DNA of 64,000 nt from Symsagittifera roscoffensis (lineage: Eukaryota > Xenacoelomorpha > Acoela > Convolutidae): assembly GCF_963678635.1 (NCBI RefSeq), contig NC_087066.1:42785369-42849368 (forward strand), read 5' to 3'. The notes beneath the pieces were generated by a model. The model was not told where the DNA came from. It ran no database searches and worked only from the letters and a program-made list of their open reading frames with translations. Shown piece by piece: positions 21,579 to 33,700 of the stretch (its first letter is position 1; each line of letters begins with the position of its first letter). Position numbers and translations under genes: made by a program.

Positions 21579-22440
21579 GCTGGGGAGTGGCGTACAATTG
21601 ACACAACAAAAGAAATAGAGGTGTAAGAAGTTGAGTAATGGTAGATTGAAATGACATAAGCGTAATCCTTTCGGTTAATTAAATCATTTTGGCATGCGAT
21701 ATTGAGATACACGAGCACTAGCTCTTGTGTCACTTCAACTGATAAAGCTTGCAGCTTACTTATAGATGTAAATTGGAATTGTTTCGCTCTCAAATTGTAA
21801 TATTGGACTTAGACCTATTCTTTCTGCTTGGGATAACATTTACAAAATTTTTGATGCAGTCCATCAATCAAATAACAATGGGGTTTTTGATCGTTAGCTG
21901 CTTGTAAAATAGTTTTTCAGTTCGCAAATAAATATTAGATAGATGTCTATACTTTTGTGATAAACTCCTCAACTATTGCTTTCAAACATGATATTTTATA
22001 ACGTTTTGTTCAACAAGGACTTCAAGAGATAAATAAGAATAAATAAGAAATAGAAAAGGTTCTGTTCTTTTTTCAAAATATTTAAAAAATCAACTGTTAG
22101 CTTGTAATTAATTGCAAATCGATGCCGTAATAGTTGAGCAGCCTAATTATCAAATCATTTAATTATGCGAGCTTAGACAACAAAAGTTTTGTATTTTTGC
22201 CATTTCCTCTGGTTCCTTAATTTTGAATTATACATACTAACTGACGTATTTTTGTAGTTTAATTGATCAGCACTGTAATCTTCATCCCAGTGTATGTAAA
22301 ATAGAGAAAACCCTTTGCGCGTTTGTGTCATAGGATAGTGCCATTTATGAATTTGGTTCCATTCATAGCTGTATCAACCAATATCAATGTGATCAATTTA
22401 GTTTTTATTAAACCTATTTTTATAGTCAAAGTTTCAACCA
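21579..22440. other. 3' flank of the Lifeguard-type gene
   Basis: A likely polyadenylation signal AATAAA lies at 21927-21932. The segment 22330-22430 (GGATAGTGCCATTTATGAAT and onward) reappears at 24785-24870, beyond the hairpin-ended repeats, so these repeats sit between two copies of it. No gene is seen. Confidence 0.55.
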
Positions 22441-22465
22441 GAGACAATGGTTGTAATTTGTTTAT

Positions 22466-23200
22466 CCTTGCGATAAGCAAGGGTATTGCAATCGGGTACT
22501 AAATTTTTTTCACCGTAAATAACTTTGTTCAAATGGTTATCAGTATATTTTATACCCATGGGCTCATACGCATGGTTAATTATTAGCATAGTTACTGTAA
22601 TGGCCTAGTGTTTACGTTACGAGTTGTCTTTTAAAAATTTATCTGATTTTAACATTTTTGATAGGTTTTCGGCTCTGAGGTCGTTCGGCTTTAATTCTGT
22701 CTGCTTAATTTCCTAATGCTTTTAATCTATTAGTTATGTTGGTTTTGTGACGATTGATGTCTAACAGGAACTTTTTGAAAAATATAAATCACTCTCTTAA
22801 GCCCTCTGTTGTATAATTAGAAAAAAATAAACCTGGAAAAAAAATTTAAAATAAATTTTCGGGTTTTTAGTTTGTTTGTTATAATAAATTCGGTTGTAAT
22901 TTTCTTGGCTTTTTTTACCATATACTTTGTTTCCTATTAAGTTCCGGTTTTGTTTTTAAGATCGATAAGAGTCAGGCTATATTTTTTGAATGCTTAATAT
23001 CAACCCCTCAGGGTCCTCTTGAGAAAACTTCGATGAACATTACCATAAAAAACTTCTTTGTTTTCATTTTCAAGTTTTTTTCCAGTTTCTTTTTAATGTT
23101 GTCTTTGCTCGAAGTCTTGTATGCTGCTTCATCAGCGTCATGCTGTTTGAATGTTAAATTTGTTGTATCGCAAGTTTTGCGAAGTTTACCACCTCTCGAT
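22466..23200 (+). mobile_element. hairpin-ended non-autonomous element, copy 4
   Basis: The 5' stem-loop CCTTGC-GATAA-GCAAGG (22466-22482) is followed by GTATTGCAATCGGGTAC and TTTTTTTCACCGTAAATAAC, as in the copies at 18646 and 38525. A 3'-like end with GTATCGCAAGTTTTGCGAAG lies at about 23164-23183, but its hairpin is decayed (GCGAAGTTTACCACCTCTCG). The true end may instead be the intact hairpin at 23441-23457, which lies in the same duplicated block. Confidence 0.5.
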
Positions 23201-24626
23201 AGGCAGCTAACTGGCATTTTAGTGTTCGTACAAGATGAGGTTTACCTGGATAAACTTTGTAAAGCATGAACAAATTGTTTATTTTTTGAAACTAATTTGT
23301 TATTAAGTCATATAAATCTGTCGATGCTTTGGTGTCACGGTTTTTCGACTTTCTCTAAGAAAAAATTCCTATTTGAGTGATTTCGTGTCATTTCTGTCTA
23401 CTAGCTTGTAATGCTAATTTTGTAAGGTGAAGCAAGTGGTGCTAAGCTCCGCTTAGCCTCTGTGTCCATACAAGGCGATTGAAGCAGGTGAATACAAAAC
23501 TAGTTTTTCTCGACTCTGAAGAATTTGTTCGAAATTTTTTGGAGTCATAATTAAAACCGGTAAGGTTTTTTATTGTGATATCTTGCTTGGCTTCTACGAG
23601 CTTTCTTTGAGGTAGGGGCCAAGTTTTCTGCGTTATGTTTGTCGATTTAAATTTTGTCAGTTTAGTTCAAGATTTAGGTCTTGCTTTCATTGCATATAAA
23701 GCACTCATGGACACCAAATAAGCAGTACATTCCAGTTGATTTTCAGCTTATTGACTGTCGGTTGTAATTTTCTTGTCTTTTCTACCTAATGTTTTGTTTC
23801 CTATTAAGTTCCAGTTTTGTTTTTAAGATCGATAAGACTCAGGCTATATATTTTTGAATGCTTAATATCAACCTCTCAAGGTCCTCGTAAAAAAACTTCA
23901 ATGAAAGTTACCAAAAAAAACTTCCTGGTTTTTTTTTTCAATTTTTCCGTTTCTTTTTCAATGTCTTTGCTCAAAGTCTTGTATGCTGCTTCATCAGCGT
24001 CATTCTGTTTGAATGTTAAACTTGTTGTATCGCAAGTGCTGCGAAGCTTACCACCTCTCGATAGGCAGCTAACTGGCATTTTAGTTGTTCGTCCAAGATG
24101 AGATTTACATGGATAAGTTTTGTTTACCTATTGAAACCTATTGAAAGTTTTGTTTACCTATTGAACCTATAAGAACAAATTGTTTACCTATTGAAACTTT
24201 TTTTAATTAAGTCATAGAAATCTGTCGATGCTTCGGTGTTACGGTTTTTCGAAATTTTTCAAAGAAAAATTTCTTATTTGTTTCATTTCGTGTCATTTCT
24301 GTCTGCTAGCTTGTAATGCTAATTTTATTCGGAGAAGCAAGTGGCGCGAAGCTACGCTTAGCCTCTGTGTCCATAAAAGGCGATTGAAGCAGGTGAATAC
24401 AAATCAAGATTGAATAGTTAGCAGAGTTAAAATAACGGTATTTTTGAAAAAGAATTTAATTGAGATTTTAGTCTCTCAGTGAGTGTCATCTAGCCTGGAA
24501 AATATAAATGTTCAGTCTAGTTTTTCTCGATTGTGAGAGAATTTGTCTGAAATTTAGTGGAGTCATAATTAAAACCGGTAAGCTTTTTATTGTGATATCT
24601 CGCTTGGCCCCTGCGAGCTTTCTTTT
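22891..24626 (+). repeat. 868-bp tandem duplication
   Basis: The block starting with CGGTTGTAATTTTCTTG at 22891 repeats from 23759 (offset 868). Shared landmarks are AAGATCGATAAGA, TCAGGCTATAT, GAATGCTTAATATCAACC, TGTATGCTGCTTCATCAGCG, CTCTCGATAGGCAGCTAACT, CTCTGTGTCCATA and GGAGTCATAATTAAAACCGG. The second copy has an extra expansion of TTTACCTATTGAA near 24118-24200. The copies are clearly related but diverged, so the duplication is not recent. Confidence 0.8.
23431..23472 (+). mobile_element. 3' terminus of a hairpin-ended element, compensated stem
   Basis: AAGCAAGTGGT followed by the perfect stem-loop GCTAAGC-TCC-GCTTAGC at 23441-23457, then CTCTGTGTCC. Relative to GCGAAGC-TCC-GCTTCGC, both stem partners at the third position have changed (G-C to T-A). 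The duplicated copy at 24346-24362 reads GCGAAGC-TAC-GCTTAGC. Confidence 0.65.
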
Positions 24627-25905
24627 AGATAGTTAAAATCACAAAGATAAAGCAGACCGTACGCCATAGTTCCTTTACGTGGTCGGAACAATATTATTTC
24701 AATATCGTGTGGGACCACTTCGAACGCGGCATCAGCGGGCAATTGCGAAATATTATCAAGAAAAACTATTTTGCGCGGTGTCTTGGGATAGTGCTATTAA
24801 TGAATTCGGTTCCATGCATCACTGTCAACCAATATTAATATCGATCAATTTTGTCTGCATTAAACCGGCATACAAATCCCTAACGTAGCCATCCCTGCCA
24901 TAGCCATAACTGAGTTCCTTCTTTAGCGACCCTTTTTCACCGGGAATTTCGTAGAGGATGCAGTTCGATGACGGGAACCTCAAAAAATGATTCTCTTGAA
25001 CATTTTCAACGAAGACTTAGTAAGAAGTTGTTAATTGCTAAAAGTTCAAAATTAATAACGCTCGGTGTTTTGAGTGATGACTAATAGCACTTTCAGTAGC
25101 TTTTTTATGTATTCTCACCGCTGTTGGTCAGCAGAGCAAAGTTTCAGGGATATAATTTGACTAATTGAATGTGGGTAGTGTAAAATTGCATATGAAAGAC
25201 GTTCAATGTCTCGATGCGTCTAAGTGCATAGCGATCTTCAAAGTCAGAGCTTTTTTCTGGATGGTCTATGTAACTAGCTTTGTCATAAAATAGGCGTCTG
25301 TTGCTTTGGTATTGCAAAAAGTCTGTTGGAAGCGGGGGCGCTCTGTGTCTTTCAATTACTTTCTGTCGACTGAGAGCCCTATTAACAGCCGGTTGAAAAA
25401 AAGAGCTAACTAATTTTGACGGCTCGGTTTGTCAAACTACTCAAGAAGGGGAGATGAAGTTACGCTCTCTGCGAGCAAAAGTTGGAGTGGTACAAAAGTT
25501 TGCTCGAAACGTTCTATCGAAGTAATTTTTTGTAATTCGCTGAAACCTAAGTTTTTGTTCAGAGAAAAGATTAGTTCTTTGTTCCATAAAAATCATTTTC
25601 ACGCTTTTTAAATGATTTTCTACGCTTTCTATTAGCAAGCGTTATCAAATGGGAATTTGGGCTTTTTTGGGTTAACTCAACAAAATCAGTTGGCATTTCT
25701 GGTGTGATGGACTGCCATTCAATTTTTTTGACGAATCGCAATTGGCGTGAAGTTACGCTTCGCCTCTGTGTTTAAATTTTGACCTTGATGATGCCGTCTA
25801 TACATGCTACGATTTCGTTTTCCGGCGAATAATAGCCTGGCGTTGGTCAAATCCTAACGTAAGACATGAATTATTCAATCAAAATGAAGGGCATAACTTT
25901 TTCAG
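24627..25905. other. intergenic region before PI4KA
   Basis: No gene is seen. It includes the second copy of the 22330 segment (24785-24870) and the short hairpin-ended element at 25621-25775. A TTTTTCAG acceptor-like site ends at 25905, 25 nt before the PI4KA start codon. Confidence 0.5.
25621..25775 (+). mobile_element. short hairpin-ended element, copy 5 (about 155 bp)
   Basis: The 5' end TACGCTTTCTATTAGCAAGC, then GTTATCAAATGGGA and GGGTTAACTCAACAAAATC, matches the starts at 17319 and 51413. The 3' end is CGAATCGCAATTGGC, then TGAAGTTACGCTTCGC, then CTCTGTGTTTAA. It is the shortest copy with both ends and may be close to the minimal mobile unit or an internal deletion. It lies about 130 bp upstream of the likely PI4KA transcript start. 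Confidence 0.6.
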
Positions 25906-25930
25906 ATCAATGTGATAAAAGCTAGCCGTG

Positions 25931-27766
25931 ATGGAGATCTCGAGAACCTTCTACGAGTTCCTGGTGGAAGAAGAGAACTTCAAACTGTGCTTCAAGCTAG
26001 CCAATTCTGTGTCATGCATGAAGGAGATCCCACTTGCAAACCTGAGACTCCTCTTCGAAATGAGTCCAATCATCGACGATGGAACCTGTATTTTGGACTC
26101 CAGGTCTCTTTCGGGACTCATAGCTCTGAACTTGACAATGGTCGAGTCAGGTTTCAAGCATTACGATACAATTTCAAACTACCTTCTGGAGCTCCTGAGC
26201 AATGTGAGAAATGCAACATGGGACAGTCCGTATGGAGTTTCTTCGAGACGAAGTATCATTTTTCCTGAGTTCTTCGGAGTAGTATTGGGGACTATTTTGA
26301 CAGACATCGCAGCTTACAGGGACGATATGAAAAGCGAAATAGTTGAAAGGGTTTTCGAAGAGTTTGACTATGCGTTTACACGCTGTGCAGACGTGCAATC
26401 AATCGCTAAGCCTGAGTTCAAAAAATTTGTAGGTTCTTACGTTCCTTTTATAATTGGTTTGTTGAGGACGTTTGCTAGAAAATCCTCGATGAATATTCCT
26501 GTCACTTCGCTGCTTTTCAACGAATCAACACTTTATAAAAAGGAAGACAAAGGGAAAGGTGCTGTGCAGAAAAACCCGACTATAACCAGAAGAAGTACGG
26601 TTATACCAGCCGGTGAAAAACGAAGCATCACTGGCTATGAAAATAGATTCACGCTTGTGATGAAGTCGAAAGATACACAAAACGCAATTAGATCAAGTAA
26701 AATAGACGCTGAGAAAAATAAAAGCGGCTATGAACTTATTGATTTTGATCCTGTTAATCTGTTTCATCATTATGGGTCAAGTTATCCGATTCTGAAACTG
26801 AAGAAGTATTCGTTGAACCAGCTTCTCAATCTCACCAAAACAGAGTTGATATTCTGCCGAAATGTCATCAGTAATCTTTTAAACGACCAATTTCTGCAAA
26901 AGTTAGACGATGGCTGTGAGTACTTATACTACAAGTTGGATAAGAAGTTTCCCTATAAGAGCTACAGTGAAATCATCAGTCTCAGTGCAATATCGATGGT
27001 CAAAGCATTGGTCTACAACTCGGAATTACTTGCGAACGATGAGGTAAAGACTGCATTTCACGACATTGTCAAAGTGCAGTACGTATTGTTAAACAACATA
27101 GATATAGAAACAAAGTACTTGAATGCACGACTCAGTTTCAGTCCCGACACTTACAATCCATACTACTTGTTTTCAAGGGCATCGGCTGAAACTACAGAGC
27201 TCTTGGTAAAATTAACCGAGGAAGAAAGCGCCGAAGTCATTTTGACTAAATTGCAGTCGCGAATTTCGAAAACGGGACCGAACTTTGCGAGGTCTTTCGT
27301 ATTCGAACTTCCAATGTACGAATGTGCTCTGAACTGCATGGGAACCCAGGCGGAAAAGTTCCCCTCGTCCCAAGTAGCGAAGTCAGTTGTTGATCATCTG
27401 AAAAATTTTCTGCTGGACCCTTCTTTAGTTCTGTCAAGTGTTTATGGACTGAGCCACAATATCACGTTGACGGCGACACTCGATAAAGAAATCGCGTCTC
27501 GGAAATTTTCGTTGGCCAACCCGCTTTCGGCATTTGCTCGACTTCGAGATGTAGCAATTGCAAACCTATGTCGCGCCTTGCAAGCTGTAAATCTGTCGAA
27601 TCAAACGGAAATTGACGCTGCGCTTGCGACTATTTCAGCCAAAAGTTACTTGACTGCGGAGTCCAGAACCAGGGATGTATCAGGGAGGGGAATGATGATT
27701 GAAAACGAGATTGTTTCCAGGAACTGTATCCTGATTTTGGGACATCTTGCGCTGACCCAAAGACAA
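25931..27766 (+). CDS. PI4KA: PI4KA coding exon 1
   Basis: Residues 1-612, the N-terminal helical solenoid, starting [14 protein letters not shown]. It ends at QRQ before donor GTATGT in phase 0. One large exon covers what is split in many animals, which suggests intron loss here. Ser/Lys-rich residues at about 210-260 form a likely flexible loop. Confidence 0.9.
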
Positions 27767-30700
27767 GTATGTAGAAGATCTGCAGCGTAACAGTATTTCT
27801 TGTTTATTTTCTAGGAAACAAAATTGATTTTTTTTTCGTTTGGCTTTTGATTTATTTTTGAGATATATTCAAGATCATTTGCTAAATGGAAGGCTAATTA
27901 GGCTCTACCATTACAAGTGATAATACACGAAAGGACGTGATTTATTTTAAGTTTCAAAAATGGCATTTAGTTTTCACAATTCCCGGTGGAATGAAAGAAA
28001 TTAGCATTCGTCCAGTTTTCTCTAATTGGATTAGTTTTTTTCAAAAAGTGACAATCATCAGAGGTTCTTGTAATTCAAAGAGTTTTGTCAGTCATTTTTT
28101 TTGTTCTTCATTAGTTCATTTACACTTCTCCAACTCTGTTGGCTAAGTTTACTATTTATATTTTATTACAATTTTGGACATCCCGGTTTGCAATTTCAGT
28201 CGTTCGCTGCCAATGCAGATCTGATGTCGAAGGTGCTCAGTATCTTCCAGCAGATGTTCAGTCGGGACTCTGCCTACATGGATGACCTCATCATAGATCA
28301 GATGGGATACATGGTTATGGTTGGTCCAGCAGGTCAGTTTCAATTTCAACTTTGCCTAATTGTTGTTGCGAATAACTTATTAAATAGTTTATCAGAGATA
28401 ATGAGAAACTACACGAATCGAATGAAGCAGATGCTTATGAAACGAATTAATCAACCATGTTGTTGAAATTGAAAAATGTTACAGGAAGCTATACCTGCTA
28501 GTTATAAATTAAGATAAGGAGAAAATCATAAGTTTGACTTTCTGAACTTCTTTTGTCATTATCTCTCAGTCCATCAAACAGTGAGCATTGTAGCAGCCTG
28601 TGATTCATTGAAATATATAAAGTCATCAATCATAGAGAAATTGAGTTTTCACACTGATTCTAACGTGGTCTGGAGAGGAAAAGTATGGGTCAAATTTCTT
28701 AAGAATTCCAGAGATCTGATTTTCTCCAGAAGTCTCCATTGAAGCAATTTTTGTTCCGAGAGATGAAAGTTAAAGAAAAAAGCAGGCATAACGAAAAGGT
28801 TAAGCTGGCATTATGGACAGAAGCATCAGCAAAAGAAACATAAACCCACAGAAGTGTCGTAAGAGCAAAGCAAATATTTTAAATTAGCGAGAAACAGTTT
28901 TTTCCGCCCTGAAACTCTTTTTAATCGAAAACTCTGTTTCTATATTGCAACAATGATTTACCCCAACGTTGTGATGGCACAAAAGCAGTTTTGTTTGCTG
29001 ATGATACAGCTACAATTCAAAAATCAATGAAGATTGACTCATTTGCACAATATCTGGAGGATGTTAACCAATGGACAGTGCAGGGGCGGATTTAGGGGGG
29101 GGGGGGGGGATTGGACTCCCTGCCGACCCAAAGGGCCCCCCTTTGTACTATTTACACAAGCAAAGCTTGTGTGATAGTATGAACTCTCTTTTTTTCCAAC
29201 CTAAGTCGCAAATATTTGTGTTCATTTTGAAAGTGTTCATTTTGATCACTAACCAGCTATTAAGTACAGCCACTGCTTAGGATATTAATACAGACTATTA
29301 TATTACAAATAGCACTTTAGCTTCTTGGTATAATGGATCTGTAGCGTAGAGTTAGAGAAGGAGACCCGCAACTAAATAAAAGGGTTCGAACCTGGGCGGG
29401 TTTGGATGTTTTTAATGAACTTTTCGTATACTAGTTAAAATGCGTCCGCTCTATAAATTGAGGCATGTTAGTTGGTAAATTTCTTTTTTTTTAATTGATT
29501 GGTACTGTTAATGCTTCATAATTGGTTTGCGTCACTTAGCAATTATGTAGGCTCATAATTGGTGTGCGTTACTTAAAAAATTTTCTAGTCTCAAACTTTT
29601 ACTCATCCAATTTTTCCCAGTAGCGTTATCGGTAATATTTTTGCTTGTGTATTCGAAGTGCAACTTCGCCTCTGTGTTGGAGATATCCATTGGCAGACGG
29701 ACTCCAAAATTTTCTAATATTAAAATATTTTAATATATTTAAAAGTTTTGAGTGCCTAATAAAGTGCCTAAAACGCTTTTTTAGTTTTCAGTGTTTTGGG
29801 AGATAAGGGAAAATCAATTTGATAGACCTAAAGAAAAAGTTCGCTAAAATTTTCGATTTTTTTTTTGAAAAACTGTCGCCACCCCTCTCGAGAGAATCCT
29901 ACATCCGCCCCTGGGCCAGTGTACTGTATTTTTTGTTTGTTTTTGAGTCGATGAACATAGTTTAGTTTTTACATTGGTCGCGGTGACCTTGTTTTTTTGT
30001 CAGGAAAAGTTTTAAAATTTGTTCACGCTCAATTTTAATTTTTTTGTGCTGTTTGAGTTTTAATTTGTTTTTAGTTTGAGTTCAGCAAACTCTACTATCG
30101 AACAGCGAATAGGTAAAAACCACGAAAAACGTGATCGACTTTTAATCTCGAAAACGGATTTTCAATTTCAGATTACCTAGCGGATTAAATACCTTAATAA
30201 GTAAGCCAGTTTTCTCAAATTGAGTTAAGTTTATATAACAAAAGTGTCAATCATAAATTGCTCTTGAAATTAAAAAAGCCACAAGGCCATCTGTTTTTTT
30301 TTGAAAGTTGAAGTTTTTTCAAAAAAAATCTGTTATTTTTTCATTGACTCCTTTCCAACTGTATGTTGGGTTTGTTTTAATTGAAAAAGATCGCTTATCA
30401 AGTTCGATAAACTTATTTCATTTTCTCTCGAAAAATTGAACGATTTTTTGTCTCGTTTTTCGCAAAGCTGTTGTTTTTGCAAAGCTGTTTTTTTTTAAAT
30501 AAAACGTCACGTACAAGTTATGAATTATCATCGCATCCTCTCCTCGGTTTGATTGTTCTGTCGTTTACCTAACTAGTATGCAACCCCTAACTGGCTATAG
30601 TGACATATTTATAACCAAAATTATCCGGTCACGCTGCAGTGAATCTTGCGCTCACACAAGACTGTTTAGATCTCGACCATGCAACGCAATGTAAATTCGG

Positions 30701-33700
30701 GGAGTATATTTGGAATTTGATGTTTTAGGTGGTCCCCTGTGGGCATTGCCCCCCTCCGGTGCCGCCTATTGCTCGGAAACAGTGGGTAGTGGGGGGTTTG
30801 GGGGCCACTCTTCTGCAACAGCAGCAGCCACCCAGTCGCTCTGGTGGGACAATGAGGAGGAGGGGGAGTACGAGAGTGTGGTGGTGGAGCCGAGTAACAA
30901 CCAAGTCTACCAGCAGATCATGAAGCTCTTCTCCCACGCCCTCTGCGGGTCATCTGCAGCTGGGGTACTAGCAGAGTGAGTAGTCCAAGTAGTTTCAGGC
31001 GGTGGCAAATGGTAACAGGTTCTGCACACGGATTTGCGATTCAGGGAACTTGAATTCAAATTCAATTCAAGGCGAGTTTTTACCAGTTCAAATCTTTCTA
31101 AATCAATAAAATCAATTTGAGAACTCTGAGAAACTCTTAAAATCAAGATATTGGAGGGATTTTACGAACTGTTTCGAAAAAACTCAAGAATTTGACGTTC
31201 ATGGAGGCTAAATTTTGTCGAGCAGTGTCCGCATTAATTCCGAAACCAAAAAAAAATCTGAACAATTTTTTTGCCAAATTAGTTCTTCGGAAGTGTATCT
31301 GTTCAGTCAAAACTGACAAAAGAAAATTATACGAATGTAATAGCAGCGGAGCGAAGCGGTAGCAATTTGCCGATGCCTTATTACCAATTTTCGCCTGTTA
31401 CAAATTGCCCATCAACACAAGTAGCTGCTTCACATAATCTTAGATAATAAGATTCTTCCTTGTTTTTATTGTAAGAAAGCGTTTTCGGGGATCGTACTTT
31501 CTGGACTTGAAAGTTTCAACTGCCAAAAGTACTGATCCAGCCCACACGTGTTCCATATGTTTCAAACTATGACTACAGTGAAAATAATAATACACGAAGA
31601 GTACTTGGAAAAAATAAGTTGGAAGTTAACTGAAAGTTGAAGGCTGTGATGATTTTAACATTTGGATGTGAACAGGAGCAAAGTCAACTCTCCTGCAGGA
31701 GGTCCCCAGTTCACGTTTGCAGTTCGCTCTTCTTCTCTCGGGGCTTCTTTAGAAGCCAGTGCTGCCGCTATCAGTCACGTAATCCCCTCCGTCATCCGAA
31801 CGATGACAGCCATGTCCGCCTCCATCCGAGATCACGAGCACATGACTGACTTCCTGTTGAGGTTGTTGAATATATTCAACAGTCTGGGAATGAGTAACAT
31901 AAGACCAGCGGTAGAACAGCAGGGAACGAAAACAGAGGGAGGGGGTAAGTTCACATTATGCGATACCTCATTAATTTATCTTTGTTCTGCTATGTTTCTT
32001 TATTGGTGTTCAGCGTACTTTATGTTCACGATGATAACATTTTTGCCTATAAAACTGTTGGAATTGTTTATGAAACTCGTTGCCTTTAAAATGATGTTTT
32101 TCACACAAGCGAAATCTATTTAATAATAAGAGTCTATTTCTTTGCAAACATTTATCAATTTTGCTTTAAATTTGGGCTGGATTTCTGCCTGAAATTTAGC
32201 TTCTATTTGGTCTAATTAGTTTGCTTGGGTGTTTTATCGCAAAAAAATGGTTTGAATGTGGTGGTTCAACTTCGATAGTCAAATGGAAGCCAAGTTAAGC
32301 TCTCAAGTATCAAATATGCAACTGACGCGAAAAAACGTGAATGGCATCTAATTTCAAAACACGATTTTAGTTTGTTGAAATCTCAGCTGAATGAAACAAT
32401 ATAACGTTGATCCGTTTTCATCAAATTGGTTAGGTTTATCAAAAGGTAGTCAATCATAAAATAATCTGATGTTTCCGTCTCATTAACACTTTTTTTCTTT
32501 TTTTTCGTATGTCCAGTGATGGCCATTTAAATGATTTTTAAATGTTTGTCTGTTGGCTTTGTTTTAAAATAGCTCGAGTTTTATTAATTATAGAGTAATT
32601 AATTATGTTTGTGATTATGTAACTGCAAGGATCGACGGAGCAAAGTTTGAGAAATGATTCAAAAATGGAGAGTTCAGGGTTCAACTCCTGTAATCTCCAG
32701 ATATATTTTTTTCCAGACTCTTATATAGGTCGCGATGTTTTTTTTTGCTTTTTTTTCAGGAAAAGTCTTAAAATTTGTTCAGGTTCAAAAATACGTTTTC
32801 GCGGTTTGACTTTTGGTTTCTTTTTAAGTTCAGTTCATTTCATTTGTTGAAAGGAAGGCAAACTCCACTATCGATCAACAAAAGTGTAAAGTTCTAGAAA
32901 AACTTGATCAACTTCTAGTTTCGAAAGTGGGAATTCAACCATCTAATTTCCCAGCGAAATAAAAGTTTTACCTATTGACTTATTGGGTTAATTTTTTCAA
33001 AAAAAGTCAATTATAAATTGTTTCAGAAATTCAAAGAGCTTTAAAGCTATCTATTTTTTCTTTGAAATTCAGAAGTTGAGATTTTTCAATATTTTTTCTA
33101 ACTTGCGTTCATTTAGTCTTTTCCAACTGTCTGTTAACTATGTTTTTGTATTTTTTAAGTGTAAAAAATGGGCGCTCTTGTGATGCTTCAATCAAATACC
33201 ATTTTCACGCTCTGTCTGTGACTTATCTTTAAGGCCCATTTAAAAGAAAAGAATTGTTGGGGATGGAATGAGTTGGAAGAACAATTTAATGTCTCATAGA
33301 GCGGTTTAGAGGAAGGGTTTTAAAGTTGGAACTTGCAGCGATTCAGAATTGCGTATTTTACTCAAGACACCGCCAAGCAAAGTATAACATTTCAAATAGG
33401 GTGGGGGACGTTAGCTGGGTATATTAAAGGGGGAGTGTTAACTTGGTCCGAGTTCTGTTCTGTTTACTCATAGCGGTATATTTAGTAAAAACTGGGCTGG
33501 TCAAAAGTGTGGCACAAGCGATGGTCGGTGAGTGTGAAAAAATATATAATTTCACTCTTTCATTTCTGTTTTCTGCACCACTATTCTTTTAGCAGTCTTT
33601 GCTGTGAATGGCTTAACCATGCTCAGTTTTCAGTATCTGTCCGTAGTTGACAAGCTGATATGAATTATTTTTAGGTAATTTTTTGTTATTGTTTTTTTTG

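Larger units (their letters stand above)
29081..29913. mobile_element. hAT-type non-autonomous element with 8-bp target duplication
   Basis: The terminal inverted repeat CAGGGGCGGATTTAG at 29081-29095 pairs with CTACATCCGCCCCTG at 29899-29913. The flanking 8-mers GGACAGTG (29073-29080) and GGCCAGTG (29914-29921) match at 7 of 8 bases, the duplication length expected for hAT elements. The left end runs into a G tract of about 16. No transposase is encoded. A hairpin-ended element with a tRNA-like head occupies 29154-29680 inside it. Confidence 0.78.
28333..30728 (+). other. PI4KA intron 2, host of nested transposons
   Basis: 2.4-kb intron in phase 1. It carries the hAT-type element at 29081-29913 with a hairpin-ended element inside it, and a family D SINE-like body at about 29970-30380. 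Just before the hAT insertion a short stretch (about 28970-29080) encodes [11 protein letters not shown] and YLEDVNQWT in a non-continuous frame, which may be a decayed reverse transcriptase scrap. Confidence 0.65.

Noticed and set aside
23033-24101. Pair of similar short frames in the 868-bp duplication
   Set aside because: Similarity comes from the DNA duplication; the frames are T-rich, short and shared with repeats elsewhere.
29334-29402. A true tRNA gene
   Set aside because: Box A and box B are present but the ends do not pair into an acceptor stem, and the sequence is a module of a dispersed repeat.
31341-31358. Reverse-oriented family 3' hairpin (AGCAGCGGAGCGAAGCGG)
   Set aside because: It resembles the motif in composition, but the stem does not form in the family pattern and no CTCTGTG tail is present.
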